Positions 48,701 through 58,500 of a DNA stretch of 64,000 bases are shown piece by piece. The notes under the pieces are model-generated. The model searched no databases. It worked only from the letters and a program-made list of their open reading frames with translations, and had not been told where the DNA came from. The translations under genes were made by a program, and so were the position numbers. Source of the DNA: a virus; the IMG/VR virus record IMGVR_UViG_3300007538_000020, positions 1 to 64,000 of that record; one strand, 5' to 3'. Position 1 is the stretch's first letter; each line of letters starts with the position of its first letter.

Positions 48701-49524
48701 TCGTTTAATTGTTTTTCAAATAACTCTTCGTTACTATTTTTAAATATACTTTTAATATACTTTAATATTCTTTGTATTATATTATCTGTTTTAGTATCAG
48801 ATTTATTTTTGTTATTATGGATATAATTATTAATTAATTTACCCATAGTTTCTTTAACTAATAACTCTTCGTTATTATCATATTCATTAGAATATGTTTC
48901 TAATACATTATTATATTCAGTTGTATTTTTAGATAATTCGTATAATCTATTATATAAAGTAGGATTTTTAACTTTTAACATTTCTACTAAAAAGTGAGCA
49001 GCTTCTTCTCCTAGTACTGTACTATCTAATTTATCCTTAGATACTTTAATAACTTTATTTAGAATATCTGCTAAAGCATCTGCTTTTAAATTCTTTCTTG
49101 TAGTTAAATTATCAACAACTTCTACCGATATATCATTGTTATTTAAAAAGTTAGTTATTATATCTAATAATTTAGATTCTGTTTTATCAACAGTCTCTTC
49201 TTTTGTATCCATTGATTTTTTAATAGGATTAAAAGGAGGAATCTCTTTATCAAAAGATGGTGATAAAGAATAAAATATATTATTCTTATTATCAACTTTT
49301 TTAAATAACTCTTTATTAGGAACAGCTTTAGTTCCATTATTTTCTTCATAGAACCATTTACCTTCTATATCATATCTTTCTATTCCGTTTTGAGTTAATA
49401 GTTTATTAACCTCTCTAAACTTCTTTAAATCAGTAATATTTAGATAAGGGTCTATTACATTATTTCTTTTCAAATAATCTTTAGCGTTAGCTTCTGCTGT
49501 TTTATAAGGTAATTTACAAGACAT
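45721..49524 (-). CDS. Large unknown, probable virion-associated protein, 1267 aa
   Basis: This is the last gene of the leftward block, 23 bases downstream of the giant polymerase gene. It is long, charged and mostly helical, with a possible metal-site fragment LGEEAAHFLVEML near residue 170 and basic coiled-coil stretches such as VDEIRRQQKVIDVLKSQRVKG. The C-terminal third is more hydrophobic and mixed (GLSFNAFSAVTNTLFGTISNFIH). Position in crAss-like phages suggests a virion or ejection protein that enters the cell with the RNA polymerase. No domain identified. Confidence 0.7.
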   Translation of the reverse strand: MSCKLPYKTAEANAKDYLKRNNVIDPYLNITDLKKFREVNKLLTQNGIERYDIEGKWFYEENNGTKAVPNKELFKKVDNKNNIFYSLSPSFDKEIPPFNPIKKSMDTKEETVDKTESKLLDIITNFLNNNDISVEVVDNLTTRKNLKADALADILNKVIKVSKDKLDSTVLGEEAAHFLVEMLKVKNPTLYNRLYELSKNTTEYNNVLETYSNEYDNNEELLVKETMGKLINNYIHNNKNKSDTKTDNIIQRILKYIKSIFKNSNEELFEKQLNEVLKESSSYLLEGTSFDIRNFLSTDTLYSISGKKTGVKAIDDEIRRQQKVIDVLKSQRVKGNETKNNKINARITAIENYIKKLVKTRDIGLIEDLAKSQVDKVEQLFNNFTSLSREEKEDLYAIANDYLSAWRNLSKIIQYEDEELNKNLSLISDKASRLLDNVNKLYINNYLNDIFISNPHDPRNLFINPTETNFFEAQFLDISVSKIPLFRKIYELLDRASFSAYESAKEFEEETSKEVKLLKEWAKANNIKDEKLWDLFVQKDNKGNLTGNYITNIKQEFYDIRSKLLKEAKETKKWNKYYKFLEENTDIIVDNDKYNKAKSEAKLLYTDVDGNVNEALFTEWIKEHNPTNGKKKYLYIEYKPKESLWKDDRYTKIENTPELQRFYNYFVTKLDERKGVLPVNMQSNFIPELKRSMLHELSKKKMTDIFRGLGPAFVKYFSEPLDAVKDYSLQDPLTGRPQKKIPVYMVSGKLNADEKSYDLEKVLNAFAVMSYSYEYKAAVEDPIIIARNIFKTLKERIEVEGKNKTNKYGEMIELLNGNKQSIDQLEYYIDSMLYDKHREDHTSKIGTVEVEGEVRKITIGNIIDRFIDYTRLKGLSFNAFSAVTNTLFGTISNFIHAAGNVDYTESQLRRAVLLATSIVKPNSKVYNLAKEFNLVKDATDTFYESGSIGKKMGDVLFFAQIHTEKFVQSQTMIATMLNIKLKDKNGKEHTLFDAFDDNGKFKKDEFPDYNYGDGSQNKFELYKKIQQINKYVHGNYDPDSPIKIKSQTWGRMIMIFRRWLPQAISARIGKEYYDERLGRTMKGRWISAMDTYKNTDLVNYVKMLGTEILSQLSFRLYKSNSFEGLSEIDQENMRKNVAELRLILTLIAASSILKSIELDDDDEKVALLTFITNQSMRIEGELSFFVSPVSQIKILRDISPVTKSIVDVYELIPAAIRAIQGEDKIKTGYNKDKSNFVRKVKKVIPVVNHIQRLEELENLNLDSRYTR

Positions 49525-49547
49525 TTAATTGATATTTTATTTTTATA

Positions 49548-52500
49548 TTAAAAAGGAGGAGGACCACAATCGTCACCTTCTACCATATCTTCATCAGTTA
49601 TTTGATCTCTTAGATCGTCTATAGTTAATTGACTTGGGTCTAATAAAGATCCAAATGGAGAACTAGTAGGAAGTAAATCAGAATTTAAAGTAGGTGTTTC
49701 TTCTTTATTTATAGGAACTTCTACTGCTACTTCATTAACAGATTTAGTTAAAAAAGAGTTCATAGAATATTCATTATTTAATTGATTTACTTTTTCAAAT
49801 ATTCTATGAGTATCTGTTTCATCATATATCATATATAATTCACTTCTTCTTTTTTCTTTATTATACAGTTTAACAAAATCTGTTACTAATAAAGTATCAG
49901 GAGTAGTATTTTTAGTTATATCTATAGATACAGTTCTCTTATCTTTTGAAAATCTACCATTAACTATTTCAGGAGCTTTATTAGGATTGTTTCTAAAGAA
50001 TTGTTGGACAAATAATTTAGACATCTTTATCTCATTAATAGGATTATTATTTAGTATAGAATAAAACTCTTTAGAATTATAAGCATCTCCAAATCCAATA
50101 GATACTAAATACTCTATAGGAATAATAGAACTCAATCCATTAGAACTTCTTAGACCACCTGTTGTTAAATAAGAATAAGCTATTAAATCTTTAGCTAATA
50201 AAGCTTCTTCTGCATTATCAGAAGATAACATATCAGCTACAGTTTTCATACCATAAATTCTTTCAGTTGATTCTAATTGGTTTGTATTTAAAGTAATCTT
50301 ATCTACAAATAATTCTTTATTATCAGCTAACTCAATATTCATTCTTTGCATTAACCAATTATCAGGATTATCTGTTTTATATTTTAATAACCTGGCTCCT
50401 ATTCCTTTAAGAATATTTTTTCTATATTCATCAAAAGTTACTTCTGTAGAATAAAGATTATTTTTCTTATAAGTCATTAAGAATTGAATTAATGCTTTTT
50501 TAACATCTCTACTTAGTTTTTGAGATAACTCATCACTACCTAAAGATTTTAAAATATCAGCATTAATATCATAAAACAACTTACTATTATATGGATATAA
50601 ACTATTATTGTTATATAAACTTATAACAGGTCTATAAGCTTTATCCATTAACTCACCTGCAAATGTTTTAGTATAAAAATCATCTACATTTCTAAATGGT
50701 AAAGCTTTAACAGCTTCTTCTGAAAGTTGAGTACTCTCTCTATATTTATCTGATAGATTTATGTTTTTAACTAAATCAGTAAAGTTTTTACCTACTGATT
50801 GAGTATCTATATTTAAACCATTTATAACTTCAGTTAATTTAGCAGCTGTATTACTATATTGCATATAAGTATGTAATATTTTTAATTGAGCTTCATAGAA
50901 TAATATCTTTTGTTGATTATTTAAAGATTCTAAATTTTTATTAATTTTTAAATTATTCTCTAAACCTTTTTTAGAAAATATACCAATATCAGTAGCTGTA
51001 AATGGTTTACCTTTTAATTCTTTTATTTTATTATTAAAATAATTTATAGTTTGTATTTCAGCTTCTTCTTCATAAGTAGTCTTTACATACTTATTTAAAC
51101 TTGATTTACTAGCTTTTAAAATTTCAATATATTTAACAATAGCAGGTTGTTTTAAAAAGCCTACAATCAAAGATAAATCATCTATACCAGATATTGCTAT
51201 ATACATAGCTGTAGGTAATGTTTCTATATTTAAATTAGCTTTATTCAACTGTTGCTCTTTAGCGTTATCCACAGCAGCAGATTGGAATATCTGTAGTATA
51301 TCTGATATATAGGTATTGTTAACAACACCTCTTATTTTATTAAGTTTAAATAATCCAAATAATTCTTTATTATTATAAGAACCTGCTTTGTCTAAATCAA
51401 CATCAGTATATAATTCATCTGAATCATCTTTTTTAAATTTAACTCCTTTTATAACATCATTTGTTTTTAAAGCAAAATTAGTATACTGAGCTTGAGAAAA
51501 GAAAGTAGAAAATAAAGAAGTAATACCAACTGCTGTTTTACCTACTACGTTAGATTCGAAATAAGCATCTTGTGTTACTGAAGAAAAAGGACTTATTACT
51601 TCTGTTTGTTCATCATATTGACTATAGTGATCATTCACTTCTTTTAACACATCAATTTCGTTTGGCTTCAACATTCTTTCTAATAACTTAGGATTAGTAA
51701 GAACATCTAAGTACATATCTATTATCTTATTCTGTCTGGCTTTTAAAGTATTCTGAGCAGCAGGTGATTGTTCTTTAAAGGTTTCAAAGTCAGGAATATA
51801 TTTTTTATTTATCAATTCATTTATTAAAGATTTTTTACTTGTTATATAATCCTCTTCTATTTCTTTAAATTCTTTATTTAAAAATAAAGTCTTAACATTT
51901 AATAACTCTATTTTTTCTCTTATTTCATCTTCTTCTTCTCTAGTTTTAGCTTCTTCTAATTGTTCAGCATAATCTTCTAATAGACGTTGAGTATCTTTAT
52001 TACTCTTTATTGCTTTCTCATACTCTTTCTTATAAAATGAGAATGTTTTGAGTTTTGATTTATTCTCTCTTAAATATAAAGCTAATAACTCTTCTACTTT
52101 TTCAACATACCTATTCTCTACATCTTTCTCATCTAAAGATTCACTATATTTAACTACTTGTTTAGTTATAGGATCTACGTTTTTAAAATAAATATATAAT
52201 TTATCAACGTCAAAGTCAGATCCCATTCTCTTCAACATCTCAGGAGAAACTACAACTAAGTCTCCCATAGAAGGAGGTAAGAATCCTTGAATTTTTAATG
52301 GAACCATTAAGTTATGTCCTTGGTTAGGAATCCTAAAACCAACTACTCTTAATAATTCTTCAGGTATATTATTAATATCGCTAAAATAACTTTTAAAGAT
52401 ATTTGGTAAATATATTCCTTCAGGTAATGTTCTAGCTTCTTCATTAGATTTTTGATTAAACCTTTCATTTAAAATATCAGATAAAGCTCTAGCTTGAGAT

Positions 52501-55500
52501 ATATCTGTAGTAGCAAATTGATCAGTTAATGTTTTACCTTTAGCTTTTTGATATAAATCTTTTTCTAAATCTGGATTTTCATTTAAATATTGTTCCCATA
52601 AAGATTTATAAGCTTGGTAAGACTCTTCTTTAGTCATTTTATTTAAAGGTGCTTTACCTTTACCTAATTTCCAATCGTTACCTTGAACTCTATATCCTTT
52701 AACATCTAATTGATATGCTTCCTCTATAGTTCTACCATCATTTAATTTAGCATATAAAGCACTAAATCTTTTATCTCCTTTAGAAGAAACTTCATAATTA
52801 TTTTTATTTTCTTTTTTATATCTACTCCAATCTATTTTTGTTTCTGATTCAATAGATAAGGTATCTAATGAATTACTATTATCTCTAATATACTGAATCT
52901 TATTTTTTGCATTTTTAAATAATTCTGATTCTGTATCTATTACTTTATTAAATGCAAAGTTAGAAGCTTGAACAAATGATTTACCACTCATCTTCTGTTT
53001 TACTAATTTATTAGTAAAAATAGATAATAAGAGTGATTCTATTTGTTCAGAGTAAGGTGTTAAGTATAAAGGAATTAAGAATTTATTATCAAGTGTTTCT
53101 AAAGCTTGTAAAAAGTTTTCATCAAATCCTCTTGACTCAGCTTCTCTTAATATTACTTCTTTAAATTTATCTATATTATTTATTTGATACCTTTTAGTTT
53201 CAGGATCATAATAAGACTCTAAAGTAGCTACTATTAAGTTTCTATAATTCTCTTGTACTGTATATAAGTGTAAGTCTTCGAACAATGCTTTTTTCTCTTC
53301 TGCATTAGCATCAAATTCTTTTAAAGCTTCAAAGAGAAGTTTTCTAGCCTGAGAAACTAAGTTTACTTTATTTTTCTCTGCATCGAAAGGAACTTCTTGC
53401 TGTAGTCTCATACCACTCCAAGGAAGAACATTTATGTTATCGGGATCTAAATCTAATAACTCATAGTTTTCATTTACAATTGGTTGTATACCTTGTGAAC
53501 CTATCTTAGAAGCAGATTCAAAAAATAGTATATCTACAGGATTATCTTTATTTTCCATTTTATCCTTTAACTCTTTTAATTGAGTAAAGTTATTATTATT
53601 AACTAATTCGTTAATCAATGGAAATGCTGAGAACTTAATATATTTAGGTACATATACTTTTAAAGTATCATCCCATACATCCTCCACGTATACAGGTTTC
53701 AGAGGTCCTAATACTTTGTATAAATCTTTATTAGATAGTTTTTGATTATTTCTTATCTTATTAATAATTCTCTTATAATCTTTATCTAATCTACCTAAAC
53801 CATCTAACATTTTTTCATAAGTATCTAAGGTTACTATTGCCTGAGCATCAGTACCATTCATATCTTTAGAATACTCTTCAACTAATTTATCATAAGTTTT
53901 CTTATCTTTAACAATTGATTTTAAGTCTTCTAAAAATTTATCTTTATTTTTTAAAGGATAATAAATATCTTTAACGATAGCAGCTCTAAATGAACCTTCT
54001 AAAAAGAAGTCTAAACCAGGAGCTAAGTTTTTAGCAGCTCGTTTTGAAGCATCATCAAGGTTTTTAGTAAAAGCTAAATCGTTATCCATCAAACTAGAAT
54101 ATACAATTTGAGATAATAAACTATTATATATATAACTATCTAATAAGTCTATATCTTTATCTTTTTGTTTAGAATAATTTACATCAATATATTTAGATAA
54201 TATATTTCCTTTATTATTTACTAAATTAAGTTTTTGTAATTGTTTTATTTTTTCTTCTTTAAGCTTAATGAAAATATCATTTAAAGCATTTAATATTTGT
54301 TCCTTATGTACTTCTGGATTATATAAAGGATCAGTTAATAAGAAAGTAGAGTTCTCTGTAGATAAACTTGTTTTATTTAAAGTTGGAAATATTACAAATT
54401 TAAAAGCTTCCCCATCTTTACTTAATTTATCTTTTTTGTAATGATAGTTTAAAACTAACTTTGATTCTAATCTCTTTTTTAGAGCTGGGTCAGTTGTAGT
54501 TTTTATAGCATCTATTAATCTATGAGCTTCTCTTATTCTATTAAACTCTGATATATAAATACTATATAAGTTATTTAAAGATTCAGAATCTAATCTATTA
54601 TTAACAAAAGATACTCTAAACTTAGGCATTTTAATAAAAGGAATAGTAGGTTTATCTGACTGAGTAGGAGATATAAACCAACCTGTACTATTACCTTCAT
54701 TCATAAAACCAATCAATTTAGTTATCTCTCTTTCTTGAGGAGATAAGTTTTTAAATGGTTTACCATTACCATAATCTCCTATTTTATTAAAGTTAGAGAA
54801 TATAGCATATTCAAAATTAGTAGAATTCCACTCACCTGAATTTAATTTCTGTGTAATAAAACTATCTTTATGAAAAGGACTATTATTTAAAGCTAATCTA
54901 AAAGTAGAATTAGCATTAAATAAATCTCTCATTTTTTTAGATAAAGCGTGATTAGCAAAAACAGAATAAATGTTTTTACCCTCTTCGTTTCTAAACATAG
55001 TTGAGTAAACGTTATTATTAGTTAATAATTCAGCTAATGATAACATTTTAATATTGTTACTTTCTTTAGAAAAAGGATTATTATCTATCGCATTATCACC
55101 TTCTTTTATTGATTCTAATGATTCAAATATTCTATAAACAGAAGATAAGAATTTAGTAGCAGTGTATTTTCTATTAATTAATTGAGGACTATTAACAATT
55201 ATACTTATAGTTTCAGGACTAATATCTATACCTAAATCTTTTAATAATGGTCTTAAATAAGATAATTTAACTTCAATACTCTGCTGATTATCTTTTATAA
55301 TTCTATAATTCTCTAATATTTTATTTATTCTTTTTAAATCATAAACTAATTGATTATTAGAATATTTTACATTCTTATTTAAATTTGTATTTTTAAAGTT
55401 TTCATACCAATTAGTTATTATTAATTCATTAGCTTCTCTTCTATTAGAATAAATAAATCTTAATGTATTATTATTGTCATTTTTAGTAAACTGAGCTGTA

Positions 55501-58500
55501 ACAAATTTAGCATGTTGTTTACTAAAGTTAGACATGAATTCTTTATAAACAGCAACAGAGTCTTGATTTTTAGAATTCTTAAACTCATTTAATTTCTCAG
55601 CTATGTAATGATACATTGAATTATATCTACCTAATTCTTGTAACCTATCATATATTTCTTCTATAGGAACATTAGATAAGTTTAATACTAAGTTATTATA
55701 TACTACATCATAAGGTAGATAAGATGTCATGTTGAAAATATTAACTTTATTCTCAAACGCACCTTTAGTATTCTTTATTCTTTCAGGAATAAAAGCTAAA
55801 AACTTTTTCATTCTGGCAGAAGCTGAATCTTTTGGATTAACCTGAAATGCTTCTCTACCATAAGATTCTGAACCAATAGAATCTAACTCTAAATCTTCAT
55901 CATACTCATCTTCTAATAATTCAGAGTATGTTATGATTTTATCAAGACTTTTTATATAAGCAATAGATTTTTCTACTATTTTTTTGAAAGTAGGATTATT
56001 AAAATCATTTGCTAGAATAGATTCATATCTTTCTAATATAGGATCTTCTGAATCTAGTAATTCTATTTCTTCTTTAGTTTCTAATAATATATTTTTTAAT
56101 TTACTAACAGCTTCATCTATTTTTTTATCTGGATTACGTAGAATAAAATCCAATAATACTTTACTTGATGATTTTAATATTTCATCAGTTTCGAAAATAG
56201 ATAATTCAGGAACTAAGAAGTTTTCATATAAATCATATGATTTTTCTTCAGAGTTTAATTTATTATTAGAATATTTGTTATCATAGTTTAATATATCAGA
56301 TACATGCTTATCTACTAATTCATAAATAGAATTATTTTTAGTTGATATACCAAATAAAGATTTAATAAAATCTATAAACTTATCAAATACAGATTTATCT
56401 TTATCAGTATTTTTTAATCTTTCTTTAAACTCTTTATTAGAAAAAGCTTCTGATAAGAATTCATCTATTGATGATAAAGCATAATTGAACTTATCATCTT
56501 TTATTTTCTCTTTAGCTTCTTTGTATAATTGTTGTAGATCTTTATTACCTGTGTGTTTATGTAAAGCAGCGTGTAATAATTCGTGTACTATTACATATTC
56601 TATATCTCTTGAAGACTTTTTAATAGCTTTAGTATTAATAAGAATTGTATTAGTATTAGCATTATATTTAGCTATCTTTTTATCCTGAGCATAGTAATAT
56701 TTAAAGGTAGGTAAATTACCTTTTAAGTTATTTAATATCTTATCATAAATAATACTTAATTCAGGATCTTTACTAATTAGTTCTGGTAATACATCATATT
56801 CATTACCTACTAATTTAGTTAATTGTCTTATGTTATGTATATTACCTAATTGTGAATTGAAAGTAACACTAGAATCTATAAAAAATAAGTCATTAGGATT
56901 TTCTACATCATCTAAATCGATTACTTTACCTAAAGGATTTGTTTTACCAGATGATTTACCTTTAGGAGGAGTTTTAGGTGGAGTTTTAGGCTTAGGCTTA
57001 GGCTTAGCTTTTGGCTTAGGTTTAGCTTTAGGTTTAACTGATTTAGTAGCAGGTTCGTTTTTGTTAGTTAAAGCTTTATTAATATATGCTTCGGCAAACT
57101 CTCTTATATTTTTAAAACCTTGTTTATCTTTTTTATATTCAGCTAAAATGCTAGGATATTTCTTAGCAATATTTCCTACAGCTTTTTCAGTTTGTACATA
57201 TTCTAAATCTTCATTTGTAAATTTAGTATTTTCTGTATCAGGTATTAGTACTTCTTTATTATTAGGTTTATAAGTAGATTCTTCTTTTTTAGAAGTTTCA
57301 TCTATAACTTTAAATGATATTACTGGTTGTAAGTTATAATACTTTTTACCAGGATTACTTTCACTATAAGGTAAACCTTTAACATTAGTTGTTAAGTTTC
57401 TACCAAGAAACTCTCTATTACTTATTTTACCTTTATAAACTAATTGGTTATTATCAAATTCCATATTGATATAATCACCTTTAAGTATATTATATCTAAG
57501 GTTAGATAATAATTCTCTTATTTTAGATTCATCTTTATTAGTAAAATATTCAGTAGTCCATCCTCCTTTAGAAGACTTAGTAGTGAATATTCTAATTTCT
57601 TTTGTTTTACTATCTCTAACTACTTTAAAGTTATTAGAGTTATTACCATTATAAACAATATAATTCAATAGTTTTGAAGCAGAATTAATTTCCGCAGGAA
57701 AACCTAATTTAGCTAATTCTGTTGGGTTATCATATCTATCCCAATTTTGTAATATATATAGAGCTTTTTCTATAGCATTTTGATCTAATTGTCTAGGAAC
57801 AACAGCCCATGGCATTAATACTTTTTTATTAGGATTTTTAGAACCTCTTGCGAAAGTAGGTATTAATGCGAATACAGTACCTTTTTTAAATTTATTTACA
57901 TTACTAACATCTATTTCACTATCAGATAAATCTGGGTTACCTATTATTTGTAAAGCATTAACATCATCTGCATAACCAAATGCTATATCAGAATCTAATG
58001 TTTGACCATCTCCTAACTTTTCTACTAAACTACCATAGTTATCTGTTTTATTAAACACACCATTATTCTTATCAGTTATTTCTATAGTAACTGGATTATT
58101 ATTAGTTACTAAACTATCAAATAATTTAGTTCTTAATTCTAATAATTGTTTCTGAGCTTCTTTAGTATTTTTTTCACTTATTAATCTTGCTATGTTAGGA
58201 TCTATTCTATCTAAACTAGTTACTTGATTTTGGAAAGCATGTACATAAGCTACTTTCTTATTATTAGAATCTACTATAACATAAGGAATCTTATGTAAGT
58301 TTTTAGAGTTTATCTCTATATTATTCTCCTTAGCATATTCCTCATCTATAATAATTGAAAATCTCTCACCTGGTAATATCTTATCTCTATCTAATAAATC
58401 ATTGTTTATTAAATTATTAATAACAAGATTACCATTTTCATCATAGACATCTTCTAAATCTTCATTTTTTTCTATATGAAGATAAGCAAAGGTTATGATA

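Noticed and set aside
56830-57273. Rightward reading frames inside the giant leftward gene, for example around the Pro/Lys linker
   Set aside because: They are mirror frames of low-complexity coding sequence and have no leader. The leftward frame contains the recognised motifs.
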